From MED-G78 sp964546275 (GTDB taxonomy: Bacteria; Pseudomonadota; Gammaproteobacteria; Magnimaribacterales; D2472), in NCBI GenBank assembly GCA_964546275.1, contig CAZJJG010000013.1:1-35869 (forward strand): a stretch of DNA of 35,869 bases, read 5' to 3'. The position numbers and the translations under genes were made by a program. Every line of letters starts with the position of its first letter. Positions within the stretch are counted from its first letter, which is position 1. This document shows, one piece after another, positions 1 through 8,469 of the stretch. The notes below the pieces were generated by a model that was not told the DNA's origin, ran no database searches, and was given only the letters and a program-made list of their open reading frames with translations.

Positions 1-721
1 TCTTTAATGCTTGAATAGCCGCGATAACAAAGAAACCCATGAAGCCAAGTTTAACCCCATGCTCTTTCTCGAATTCAGCACCATATTTTGACCTAAGTTC
101 TTTAATAGGTTGCATATCAACCTCATTAAAAGTTGTTAACATTGCTGTTTCTTGTTTGACAGTCAAAAGTCTCTTTGCAATAGTCGTTCGTATTCTTGAC
201 ATAGGAACGCGCTTCTCATCTCTTGAATCAGAAAAAGAAATACTATCTGTTAAGGATGGAGAAGGTTTTATTGGAGTTGGTTCTGAAGAACTATTCATAT
301 GATTAACTAAATCTGCTTTGGTAACTCTTCCGTCTTTACCCGTACTCTTAATATTAGCAGGGTCTATGTTTTCTTCAGCGATGATTCTTTTAGCAGCAGG
401 CCCTAATTTTTTAACTTTTGGAGAAGGTATCTCTTTATCAATAACAGGTTCAACAGATTCTGATGAATTATCTTCAGCAATAGCTCCTTCGTTAAATTCT
501 GCTATTAATTCTGAACTATTAACAATCTCGCCTTCTTGCTTCACAATTTTTGTAATAGTTCCACTTACAGGAGCAACTACTTCTAGAACAACTTTATCGG
601 TTTCAATTTCTGCGATAACTTCATCCTGCTGAACACTTTCACCCTCTTTCTTTACCCAATTAGCAACTGTGCCATCAGCTACTGATTCAGGAAAAGTTGG
701 TGATTTAATTTCTATACTCAT
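1..721 (-). CDS. sucB: 2-oxoglutarate dehydrogenase E2, dihydrolipoyl succinyltransferase (partial, C-terminus beyond window)
   Basis: E2 core of the 2-oxoglutarate dehydrogenase complex; it passes the succinyl group from the E1 thiamine site to CoA through a swinging lipoyl-lysine. About 240 codons are visible, read from the ATG at 721. Residues 1-75 are a lipoyl domain with the lipoylation motif ETDKVVLE (Lys about 43). An acidic linker follows, then a peripheral-subunit-binding domain at about 100-145 (KLGPAAKRIIAEENI...GKDGRVTKADL). The catalytic domain begins at about 170 (RVPMSRIRTTIAKRL) and is cut at the window edge, so the HxxxD active site is not visible. The start overlaps the sucA stop as ATGA, so the two are translationally coupled. 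Order sdhCDAB-sucAB as in E. coli. The link to SucA makes the substrate assignment firm. Confidence 0.97.
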   Translation of the reverse strand, partial: MSIEIKSPTFPESVADGTVANWVKKEGESVQQDEVIAEIETDKVVLEVVAPVSGTITKIVKQEGEIVNSSELIAEFNEGAIAEDNSSESVEPVIDKEIPSPKVKKLGPAAKRIIAEENIDPANIKSTGKDGRVTKADLVNHMNSSSEPTPIKPSPSLTDSISFSDSRDEKRVPMSRIRTTIAKRLLTVKQETAMLTTFNEVDMQPIKELRSKYGAEFEKEHGVKLGFMGFFVIAAIQALK

Positions 722-3552
722 TCTTTCTCTCCATTGGACTCTAATGTAAGAGCCTTTAATACTATTTCTTTTTGTTGTTTTAAATGTAACTTCATTAAGC
801 CTACTGCTGGAGCCGCAGCTGCACGACGGCTAACTAGATCAATTTCATTCCTACCTTCAAGTCTATCAAGAACTCTTTGAAGTCTATGTCTGTGGCTGAA
901 CCAAGCACCCTGATTTGCAGGCTCCTCTTGACACCATATGAAATCTTTAGCGTTTGGGTAAGTAGCAAGAATAGCCTCTAAGTCATCATATGGAAATGAA
1001 TAGAGTTGTTCTATTCTTACCAAGGCAATGTCAGACATATCTTCTTTATCTCTTTTTTGTAGAAGATCGTAATAGATTTTGCCAGAACACATTACTACTC
1101 TTTTTATAGCCTCTTTCTTAACTATTGTGTCATCAATTACGCACTGAAATTCTCCATCAGCTAGTTCTGATACCGTTGACGTTACCAAAGGATTTCTCAG
1201 CATGCTTTTTGGCGAGATAACAACTAAAGGTCTTCTCATTTTTCTAATAGCTTGTCTTCTTAACAGATGGAATATTTGAGCCGGTGTGCTTGGAACACAT
1301 ACTTCAATATTTCCATCAGCACATAATTGCAAAAACCTTTCTAATCTTGCACTGCTATGTTCTGGACCTTGCCCTTCAAAACCATGCGGAAGTAACATGA
1401 CTAATCCTGATAACCTTTCCCATTTATGTTCTGCTGAAACTATAAATTGATCAATAACTACCTGTGCTCCATTAACAAAATCTCCAAATTGAGCTTCCCA
1501 GATAACTAGGCCCGATGGCCATGTTGCTGAATATCCATATTCAAAACCTAGAACAGCCTCTTCTGATAAAAATGAATCATATATATCTATTCTTGAAGAA
1601 TTTTCCCTTGCTACTTCTACCAAAGGTATATGACCTAAACCATCATCTGTATTGTAAATAGCTGCATGTCTGTGAGAAAAAGTTCCTCTTCTAACATCTT
1701 GTCCTGTTAGACGAATTGGAAATCCTTCTGATAATAAGGTTGCATAAGCCATAGTCTCTGCAAAACCCCAATTTATTGGAATTTCACCTGAAGACATTTT
1801 TTTTCTATCTTCAAAAACCTTTTTAACTTGTCTACCAAGTGTAAAGTTTTTAGGTGCTGATGTTATCTGCTCTGCAAGTGCTGAAAGAGTTCGAGTATCA
1901 AATGTTGTATCTGTATCTTGCCACCATGTCTGATTAAGATATGGCTCCCAATTAAACCAAAGATTATTATTTGGTTTTAAGGCAAGATTGCCAACTACGG
2001 AAGCGCCTTTCTCAAGAGACTCTCTATAATTTTTCTGGAAATTAGTAGAATCTAATTTTGTAATAACTTCTTCTTTAATTAATTTATCTTCATAAATTTT
2101 TAGTACAGAAGGATGTTTTGCTATTTTTTCATACATTAGGGGCTGAGTTGCAGAGGGATCATCAGCTTCATTATGACCTCTCCTTCTATAGCAAAATAAA
2201 TCAACAACTATATCTTTTCCAAATTTATATCTATATTCACATGCAAGTTTTGCAGCATGAACTACCATTTCTGGATCATCACCATTTACATGAATAATTG
2301 GTGCTTCTATCATTTTTGCAACATCAGTTGAATACTCAGTTGATCTTGCATCATATTTATAACTGGTCGTAAATCCTATTTGATTATTTACAATGACGTG
2401 TAATGTTCCGCCAACTCCATAACCTCTTGTTTGTGACATTTGGAGTGATTCCATTACCACGCCTTGTCCTGAAAATGATGCATCTCCATGAATTAATATT
2501 GGTATAACTTGCTGTCTGCCTTCATCAAATAATCTATCTTGTCTTGCACGCACAGACCCAAGAACTACTGGATCAACTATTTCAAGATGAGATGGATTGT
2601 TAAATAAAGAAACATGAACCTCCCCGTCAGGAGTAAGTAGATTTGAAGAGAAGCCAAGATGATATTTAACGTCACCTGTATTTGCCCCTGTTAACTCAAC
2701 ATCTTCTTCAAAAGCAGAAAATAGTTCAGCAGGAGTTTTACCAAGAACATTAACTAATAGGTTTAATCGACCTCTATGAGCCATGCCAAAACATATCTGT
2801 TTAGCTCCAAGGATTCCACAATTTTGAATAAGCGCATCTACTAGAGGTATAAGGGATTCACATCCATCAATTCCAAAACGCTTCATGCCTGGATATTTTG
2901 CAGCAAGAAATTTTGCAAGACCTTCTGCAGAATTTAATCGATTAAAAATATACTCCTTTTCATCATCTTTAAAACTACATTTTCCTAGTGCTGGTTCTAG
3001 CTTTTGTTGAAACCATTTTCTCTCTTCGGTACTAACAATATAGTTATATTCAATTCCTAACCCGCCACAATAAATTGCCTTTAAAGAATCAAGTATTTCT
3101 TGCAAAGTAGCTTCTTCTTTACCAATTTCCAAAGTGTCTGTTTTAAAAAAAGACTGGAGATCATCTTTTGATAAACCGTGGTACTCAATCTCTAAATCAG
3201 CAACTTGTTCTCTTTCCATCATTCCTAATGGATCTAGTTTTGCTGCTTGATGCCCTCTGTTTCTATAAGATTGGATTAACTGAATTACTTTTACTTGCTT
3301 ATCATTTGATTTAGTAACGATTTTTGGAGTTGCTGAACTTCTTCTGTGATTTTTAAATGAATTGATAATATTTTGATGTGATACATCTTTTTGGCCTTTG
3401 TTTTGATCTTGCAAATCATCAAAAAAACTTTTCCATTCTAAAGGGATGCTAGCTGGATTATCTAAATATAATTCGTATAGATTTTCAAGATAAGATGAGT
3501 GGCCTACAGATGCATGTGAATCTTGCCAAAATTTTTCCATATCATAATTCAT
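718..3552 (-). CDS. sucA: 2-oxoglutarate dehydrogenase E1 component
   Basis: Thiamine-diphosphate-dependent E1 that decarboxylates 2-oxoglutarate and reductively succinylates the E2 lipoyl group; cytoplasmic TCA enzyme. About 944 residues, the normal family length. Visible are the N-terminal E2-binding segment (YLENLYELYLDNPASIPLEW), the conserved GMAHRGRLNLL block, the ThDP/Mg region around HGDASFSGQGVV and NNQIGFTT, and the transketolase-like C-terminal half with LTGQDVRRGTFSHRHA and GFEYGYS. The ATG at 3552 is chosen because it lies one base after the sdhB stop. An upstream in-frame ATG at 3576 overlaps sdhB, and one at 3540 also fits; no clear Shine-Dalgarno sequence decides among them. 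The stop overlaps sucB as ATGA. Confidence 0.96.
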   Translation of the reverse strand: MNYDMEKFWQDSHASVGHSSYLENLYELYLDNPASIPLEWKSFFDDLQDQNKGQKDVSHQNIINSFKNHRRSSATPKIVTKSNDKQVKVIQLIQSYRNRGHQAAKLDPLGMMEREQVADLEIEYHGLSKDDLQSFFKTDTLEIGKEEATLQEILDSLKAIYCGGLGIEYNYIVSTEERKWFQQKLEPALGKCSFKDDEKEYIFNRLNSAEGLAKFLAAKYPGMKRFGIDGCESLIPLVDALIQNCGILGAKQICFGMAHRGRLNLLVNVLGKTPAELFSAFEEDVELTGANTGDVKYHLGFSSNLLTPDGEVHVSLFNNPSHLEIVDPVVLGSVRARQDRLFDEGRQQVIPILIHGDASFSGQGVVMESLQMSQTRGYGVGGTLHVIVNNQIGFTTSYKYDARSTEYSTDVAKMIEAPIIHVNGDDPEMVVHAAKLACEYRYKFGKDIVVDLFCYRRRGHNEADDPSATQPLMYEKIAKHPSVLKIYEDKLIKEEVITKLDSTNFQKNYRESLEKGASVVGNLALKPNNNLWFNWEPYLNQTWWQDTDTTFDTRTLSALAEQITSAPKNFTLGRQVKKVFEDRKKMSSGEIPINWGFAETMAYATLLSEGFPIRLTGQDVRRGTFSHRHAAIYNTDDGLGHIPLVEVARENSSRIDIYDSFLSEEAVLGFEYGYSATWPSGLVIWEAQFGDFVNGAQVVIDQFIVSAEHKWERLSGLVMLLPHGFEGQGPEHSSARLERFLQLCADGNIEVCVPSTPAQIFHLLRRQAIRKMRRPLVVISPKSMLRNPLVTSTVSELADGEFQCVIDDTIVKKEAIKRVVMCSGKIYYDLLQKRDKEDMSDIALVRIEQLYSFPYDDLEAILATYPNAKDFIWCQEEPANQGAWFSHRHRLQRVLDRLEGRNEIDLVSRRAAAAPAVGLMKLHLKQQKEIVLKALTLESNGEKE

Positions 3553-3553
3553 G

Positions 3554-4300
3554 TTATGTCTGAGCAGTAACTCCATCTGATGTAATTAAATTTTTTGATT
3601 TATTGCCTTTAAGTAACATTGTTTTAATTTCACCAATTGCTTTATTAGGGTTTAATCCTTTAGGGCATGCAGCAACACAATTCATAATTCCATGACATCT
3701 GTATACGCTAAATGGATCTGTTAAGTCATCTAATCTGCTGTCTTTCTCTAAATCTCTTGAATCAGCAAGAAATCTATATGCTTGTAATAACGCTGCTGGG
3801 CCTACAAATTTATCAGGATTCCACCAGAAAGAAGGACAACTTGTAGAGCAACAAGCGCAAAGTATGCATTCATAAAGACCATCAAGTTTATCTCTGTCTG
3901 CAGGTGATTGGAGGCGCTCTTGAGCTGGAGGAGCAGTATCATTTTGAAGAAATGGTTTTATCTTTTCATACTGATTATAAAACTGGGTCATATCTACAAC
4001 GAGATCTCTAATTACAGGAAGTCCGGGCAATGGTCTTATATCAAGTCTATCGCCTTTTAGAACATCTGACAGCGGAGTAATACATGCTAATCCATTTTTG
4101 CCATTAATATTCATTCCATCTGAACCACAAACACCCTCTCTGCATGATCTTCTGAATGATAAAGAGGAATCAGTTTCTTTTAATAAGTGAAGTAAATCTA
4201 GGACCATAATATCCTTTTGAGGTTTCTCAACTTCATAATTCTTCATATAAGGAAATTTATCTTGCTCAGGATTGTATCTATAGATATTTATTTTTAACAT
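3554..4300 (-). CDS. sdhB: Succinate dehydrogenase iron-sulfur subunit
   Basis: Electron-transfer subunit of respiratory complex II, carrying electrons from the SdhA flavin to quinone and heme through [2Fe-2S], [4Fe-4S] and [3Fe-4S] clusters. 248 residues. The N-terminal plant-type ferredoxin fold has CREGVCGSDG (C53, C58, Asp61) and C73; an Asp at the fourth position is also found in the E. coli enzyme. The C-terminal domain has CILCACCSTSCP and CHGIMNCVAACPKG for the other two clusters. It lies 9 bases after sdhA and ends one base before the chosen sucA start. Cluster supply probably comes from the isc operon in this window. Confidence 0.97.
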   Translation of the reverse strand: MLKINIYRYNPEQDKFPYMKNYEVEKPQKDIMVLDLLHLLKETDSSLSFRRSCREGVCGSDGMNINGKNGLACITPLSDVLKGDRLDIRPLPGLPVIRDLVVDMTQFYNQYEKIKPFLQNDTAPPAQERLQSPADRDKLDGLYECILCACCSTSCPSFWWNPDKFVGPAALLQAYRFLADSRDLEKDSRLDDLTDPFSVYRCHGIMNCVAACPKGLNPNKAIGEIKTMLLKGNKSKNLITSDGVTAQT

Positions 4301-4309
4301 AATATTATT

Positions 4310-6097
4310 CTAATAAACTCTTACTTTTGGAGGAAATGCTTCCATTGTTTTAGGTGCGAAATTAACCACTCTTTTTGATAAAGATTTATCATTCGGATCA
4401 AATATTGAATGACATAACCAGTTCTCATCATCTCTTTCTGGAAAATCATCTCTAGCATGTGCTCCCCTGCTTTCATCTCTATTTAAGGCTGATATAGCAG
4501 TAGCATCAGCAACCTCTAAAAGATTTTGAAGCTCTAATGCTTCTACTCTGCTTGTATTAAAAGCTGAGCTCTTGTCTTCTAAGTAAATATTCTCTGTCTT
4601 TTCTCTGATCTCTTCTAACTCCGCTACGCCTTTTTCCATAAACTCACCACGTCTAAAGACACCAAAATAATTTTGCATACAAGTTTGTAATTGTTTCTTG
4701 ACCGAAGCAACATCATGACCAGAGGTTGATTCATTTAATTTATTTAGTCTTTCTAAAGAGTTATTCACATCATCATTACTAGCAGAATCTACACCTCCGC
4801 CAGATTTAAGCTCTTTTTGAATAAACATTCCTGCAGCTCTTCCAAAGACAACTAAATCAAGTAAAGAATTTCCACCTAATCTATTAGCGCCATGAACAGA
4901 GACACATGCTGCCTCTCCAGCTGCAAATAATCCAGGAACAATAATATCTTTGGCATTAATTCTTGTAAAAGCTTGGCCATTAATATTTGTAGGAGTTCCT
5001 CCCATCATGTAGTGACACGTTGGTACTACAGGAATTGGATGATAAACAGGATCAACATGAGCAAATGTTTTAGATAATTCACATATACCTGGTAATTTAG
5101 AATTTAAGACATCTGCGCCTAAATGATCGAGCTTAAGAAATACATGGTCTTTTTTTTCTCCACAACCTCTGCCTTCTAAAATTTCTAAGACCATAGACCT
5201 AGCAACAACATCTCTTCCAGCAAGGTCTTTTACGTTTGGGGCATACCTCTCCATAAATCTTTCGCCTTCGCCATTAACCAAATAACCTCCTTCACCTCTA
5301 CATCCTTCTGTTACTAAAGATCCAGCTCCATATATTCCAGTTGGATGAAATTGCCACATTTCCATATCTTGCGCAGCAAAGCCTGAACGCAAACTCATTC
5401 CTAATCCATCTCCAGTATTAATTAGAGCATTTGTTGTAGAAGCATAAATTCTTCCTGCACCACCTGTGGCAAGCACTGTAGCCTGAGCCTTTAGATGAGC
5501 AACTTCACCTGACTCGATAGAAAAAGCTATAACTCCCGTTACTTCATTTTTAGAATTCTTAACAAGATCAACTGCAAACCATTCATTTAAAAAGTTAGAA
5601 CCTTCTTTAACATTATTTTGATACAAGGTATGAAGGAGTGCATGACCTGTTCTATCAGCTGCAGCACATGTCCTCGCAGCCTGACCTCCCTTTCCAAAGT
5701 CTTTTGATTGACCGCCAAATGGCCTTTGATAGATCCTACCATTATCAAACCTAGAAAATGGTAACCCCATATGTTCTAGTTCGAAAACTGCTTTAGGTCC
5801 TTCTGAGCACATATATTCAATAGCATCCTGATCACCAATAAAATCAGCACCTTTAACGGTGTCATACATATGCCACCTCCAGTCATCATTTGGATCAGCG
5901 CTTTGAATGGCACAAGTGATGCCCCCTTGAGCGGAGACTGTATGAGATCTAGTTGGGAATACTTTAGATACAACGGCTGTTTTTAAACCAGACTTAGCTA
6001 ACTCTAAAGAAGTTCTCATACCTGATCCACCGCCACCAATAATCAAAGCATCAAACTCAAGAATTTTAATATTATTAGCGTTAATCGTGTTTGTCAT
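4310..6097 (-). CDS. sdhA: Succinate dehydrogenase flavoprotein subunit
   Basis: Catalytic FAD subunit of complex II; oxidises succinate to fumarate on the cytoplasmic face of the inner membrane. 595 residues, full length. The Rossmann FAD motif GGGGSG is at 21-26, and the covalent-FAD histidine lies in RSHTVSAQGG (His52). Also visible are the substrate-site motif QFHPTG, the HGANRLGGNSLLDLVVFGR block, and the C-terminal R-G-A-H-A-R-D-D-F segment. It starts 4 bases after the sdhD stop. It resembles succinate dehydrogenase rather than fumarate reductase, in agreement with the sdhCD anchors and downstream sucAB. Confidence 0.97.
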   Translation of the reverse strand: MTNTINANNIKILEFDALIIGGGGSGMRTSLELAKSGLKTAVVSKVFPTRSHTVSAQGGITCAIQSADPNDDWRWHMYDTVKGADFIGDQDAIEYMCSEGPKAVFELEHMGLPFSRFDNGRIYQRPFGGQSKDFGKGGQAARTCAAADRTGHALLHTLYQNNVKEGSNFLNEWFAVDLVKNSKNEVTGVIAFSIESGEVAHLKAQATVLATGGAGRIYASTTNALINTGDGLGMSLRSGFAAQDMEMWQFHPTGIYGAGSLVTEGCRGEGGYLVNGEGERFMERYAPNVKDLAGRDVVARSMVLEILEGRGCGEKKDHVFLKLDHLGADVLNSKLPGICELSKTFAHVDPVYHPIPVVPTCHYMMGGTPTNINGQAFTRINAKDIIVPGLFAAGEAACVSVHGANRLGGNSLLDLVVFGRAAGMFIQKELKSGGGVDSASNDDVNNSLERLNKLNESTSGHDVASVKKQLQTCMQNYFGVFRRGEFMEKGVAELEEIREKTENIYLEDKSSAFNTSRVEALELQNLLEVADATAISALNRDESRGAHARDDFPERDDENWLCHSIFDPNDKSLSKRVVNFAPKTMEAFPPKVRVY

Positions 6098-6101
6098 AAA
6101 G

Positions 6102-6461
6102 TTATATCCAAATCAAAAAAAGTAAGTAAAAGTATAAAAACAATCCTAAGGCTGAAAATATAATGTTATAAATCAACCTCGAAGAATCTGCTATCTTTGA
6201 TAAATTTAAGCTTAAAAAACCTAAAGTTCGTGGTGTTAAGTAATCAGTTCCTATTGTCCATAAGCCTAAATATGCATGCACTAAAATACTTAAAAAAGTT
6301 AAAGAAGTAGATAGTTTAAATATTAACGACTGAGTAAAAATATTCCAAACATCAAATGTAATAGGCTGAGTAAAAAAGATAAAAAATGTTACAAGGGTAA
6401 TATAGATAAAGATAAAAACTGCGCTCCATCTTTGTAAATACCAAATTGTTGAGCCCTTCAT
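6102..6461 (-). CDS. sdhD: Succinate dehydrogenase membrane anchor subunit
   Basis: Small hydrophobic anchor of complex II that forms the quinone site and helps bind heme b. 119 residues with three membrane helices. HAYLGLWTIGTDYL matches the E. coli SdhD segment that holds the heme-ligand His and the quinone-contacting Tyr. I place the start at the ATG at 6461 (MKGSTIWYLQRWSAVF), which overlaps the sdhC stop as ATGA; the open frame continues to an ATG at 6509, but that would run 50 bases into sdhC. It ends 4 bases before sdhA. Confidence 0.92.
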   Translation of the reverse strand: MKGSTIWYLQRWSAVFIFIYITLVTFFIFFTQPITFDVWNIFTQSLIFKLSTSLTFLSILVHAYLGLWTIGTDYLTPRTLGFLSLNLSKIADSSRLIYNIIFSALGLFLYFYLLFLIWI

Positions 6462-6844
6462 AGGTATATCACCACACTTGCAGCAATTAAAGAAAAAAAC
6501 CAAATACATATTACAAAAATTGATGAATTTTGACTCGCCTCAAGCGACTCTCCAATATGCATATCCATAATTAAATGTCTAACACCGGTAAGAATATGAT
6601 ACCAAAGAACTAGAAAACTAAAAGCAACAAATGTTGATATAAAGAGGTTATTATTCAATAAAATAATTAAATTAGTGAACTGTTCCTGATTGTTAGTAGA
6701 TAGATAGAATAATATTACTGATAAGGGAAATGTGATAAAAAAAATATACATACCTGCTAATCTGTGCGTAATAGAAGTTAAAGCTGAAATTGGCAGCTTT
6801 ATCTTCATTAAGTTTATATTGACTGGTCTTTGGTCATTTTTCAT
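6458..6844 (-). CDS. sdhC: Succinate dehydrogenase cytochrome b556 subunit
   Basis: Larger-named anchor subunit of complex II, first gene of the operon. 128 residues from the ATG at 6844 (MKNDQRPVNINL). The N-terminal segment ISALTSITHRLAG carries the Ser and Arg of the quinone site, and GVRHLIMDMHIGE carries the heme-ligand His. Three predicted membrane helices. An in-frame ATG at 6907 would add 21 residues that do not look like the family, so the shorter start is preferred; it lacks a close Shine-Dalgarno sequence, the nearest purine run (AAGGGAA) being about 14-20 bases upstream. Confidence 0.93.
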   Translation of the reverse strand: MKNDQRPVNINLMKIKLPISALTSITHRLAGMYIFFITFPLSVILFYLSTNNQEQFTNLIILLNNNLFISTFVAFSFLVLWYHILTGVRHLIMDMHIGESLEASQNSSIFVICIWFFSLIAASVVIYL

Positions 6845-6886
6845 TTTAGTAACAAATGTTCCCTTATAGATCAAAATTACAAAACA

Positions 6887-6901
6887 ATTATACGTAATTG
6901 T
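6887..6901 (-). promoter_or_regulatory. Candidate sdhC promoter -10 within an inverted repeat
   Basis: On the minus strand a perfect TATAAT occupies 6892-6887, 43 bases upstream of the chosen sdhC start. It lies inside a 7-base inverted repeat (ACAATTA, 4-base spacer, TAATTGT) covering 6884-6901, which could be an operator. No convincing -35 hexamer is present at the usual distance. In such AT-rich DNA chance TATAAT boxes occur, so this is tentative. Confidence 0.35.
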
Positions 6902-7075
6902 ATGCATTAAATCTTATTTATTTTAAATATAAGACAAGTTTAATGAGAATTTTTAGAGAATATATACACTAAGTCAAATTTATAAAATTTGCTTTAATGG
7001 AGGGCTTGATAGAGCTTAATTTATGTAGTTTTGCTACATTATTATATGAAAATAAATATTTATAAAATTTGTTAT

Positions 7076-8455
7076 TTATTTTTTAACATGTTTCATTAAT
7101 CTTTTTTTCTTCTTAACCTGTCTATCTGTCAATTTATTTACTTTTCCTTCAAATGGATTATCAGCTTTTCTGAAAATAATTCTTAATTGGACGCTTTTAA
7201 GGCCTAATTCTTCTCTAAATGAGTTCTCTAAATATTTTCTATAATTAGCAGGAATTTTTTTGTCTTGATTCGAGTGAATAATCAATGTTGTTGGTTGAGT
7301 TCCTCCAAAGTGAACATATCTTAATTTAAGTTGGCGACCAGCAACAGATGGAGGAGCACTTCGTAGTACAAATTTATTTAAATGTTTATTGAGCAGAGCA
7401 GTTGAATAATTAGTCTGGGATTTTTCTATTAAGCTGTTGAGAACTCTAAAAAGTCTTTTAAAGCCTAAGCCTTTCATTCCGGAGACTTCAATTTTTATAA
7501 AATCTGTTAAAAAATTAGATTGGAGTCTTTTTGTTTCATATATAGCTTTAATATCAGACTTGCTTAAAAGATCTACTTTGTTTAACCCAATAAGCACAGG
7601 CTTGCCTTGTTCACAAATCATATTAATTAATTTGAGATCTTGATCGACGATGCTTTCCTCAGAATCTACTAAAAATAAAATAACATCACTTTCCACCACA
7701 GCATGCATTGCTCTTACATATGAAAAATATTCTACTTTATGATTCTGTTTGTAACCTTTTCGTATACCAGCAGTATCTATAAAAATAAAATCATTACCAT
7801 CAATAGAAAAAGGTATTCTTATGGCATCTATAGTTGTTCCAGCTATCTCAGACACAACTAACCTATCCTCTTTAATGAAATTATTAATAAATGTAGATTT
7901 TCCAGCATTAGGCCTTCCTAAAACTGCAATTTTTTTCCCTGCCACACCCTCATCTTCAATTTCTTCAGGCAGCTGCTCCTCAAGGGATTTCTTAAGCGTA
8001 TCTAATCCTCTTGAATGCTCAGCACTTATGTGTATAAAATCCATTACTCCTTTTGAAGTAATATCGTTCATTGCATCTGATTTAGATGATTTATCAGATT
8101 TATTAAGTAAAGTTATAAATGGTTTATTTAATTTTCTTAGATTACTTAGGATTTCAAAATCTTCAGAAGTAAGATGCTCCGACCCATCAACTAAAAATAA
8201 TATTAAGTTGCACTCATTAGCTGCTATCCAAGCTTGATCTGAGATATTTTGTGATAAATTTGATTCATCTTTGCCGATACCACCAGTATCTATGATAAGA
8301 CTCTTTAACTTGCCTAGTCGCACATAACCGTAATTTCTATCTTTAGTTAATCCTGGAAAATCAGAAACTATAGCCTCACGAGTCTTAGTAAGTTTATTAA
8401 AAAGAGTTGATTTGCCTACGTTAGGACGGCCAATTATTGCTATTGAAGTAAACAT
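7076..8455 (-). CDS. der: Ribosome-associated double GTPase Der (EngA)
   Basis: Essential GTPase of 50S ribosomal subunit assembly. 459 residues. Two consecutive G domains: the first has GRPNVGKST at 9-17 and DTGG, the second has GRPNAGKST, DTAG and NKVD. A C-terminal KH-like domain follows (about 360-440), ending in a lysine-rich tail (RQVKKKKRLMKHVKK). The bamB stop lies 14 bases upstream, and der is the last gene of the conserved isc-to-der run. No clear intrinsic terminator follows; a 6-base stem hairpin at 7023-7039 lacks a T-tract on this strand. Confidence 0.97.
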   Translation of the reverse strand: MFTSIAIIGRPNVGKSTLFNKLTKTREAIVSDFPGLTKDRNYGYVRLGKLKSLIIDTGGIGKDESNLSQNISDQAWIAANECNLILFLVDGSEHLTSEDFEILSNLRKLNKPFITLLNKSDKSSKSDAMNDITSKGVMDFIHISAEHSRGLDTLKKSLEEQLPEEIEDEGVAGKKIAVLGRPNAGKSTFINNFIKEDRLVVSEIAGTTIDAIRIPFSIDGNDFIFIDTAGIRKGYKQNHKVEYFSYVRAMHAVVESDVILFLVDSEESIVDQDLKLINMICEQGKPVLIGLNKVDLLSKSDIKAIYETKRLQSNFLTDFIKIEVSGMKGLGFKRLFRVLNSLIEKSQTNYSTALLNKHLNKFVLRSAPPSVAGRQLKLRYVHFGGTQPTTLIIHSNQDKKIPANYRKYLENSFREELGLKSVQLRIIFRKADNPFEGKVNKLTDRQVKKKKRLMKHVKK

Positions 8456-8469
8456 TTTTATAGAGCATT

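Noticed and set aside
39..632. Two plus-strand open frames (about 87 and 104 codons)
   Set aside because: They are antisense to sucB, whose lipoyl and binding domains are unmistakable; no homology-like features of their own.
5776..5973. 65-codon minus-strand frame inside sdhA
   Set aside because: Shifted-frame shadow of sdhA; nothing protein-like beyond that.
7023..7039. Hairpin ATGTAG-TTTTG-CTACAT as a terminator of der
   Set aside because: Stem of only 6 weak pairs and no T-tract after it on the minus strand; listed only as a curiosity.
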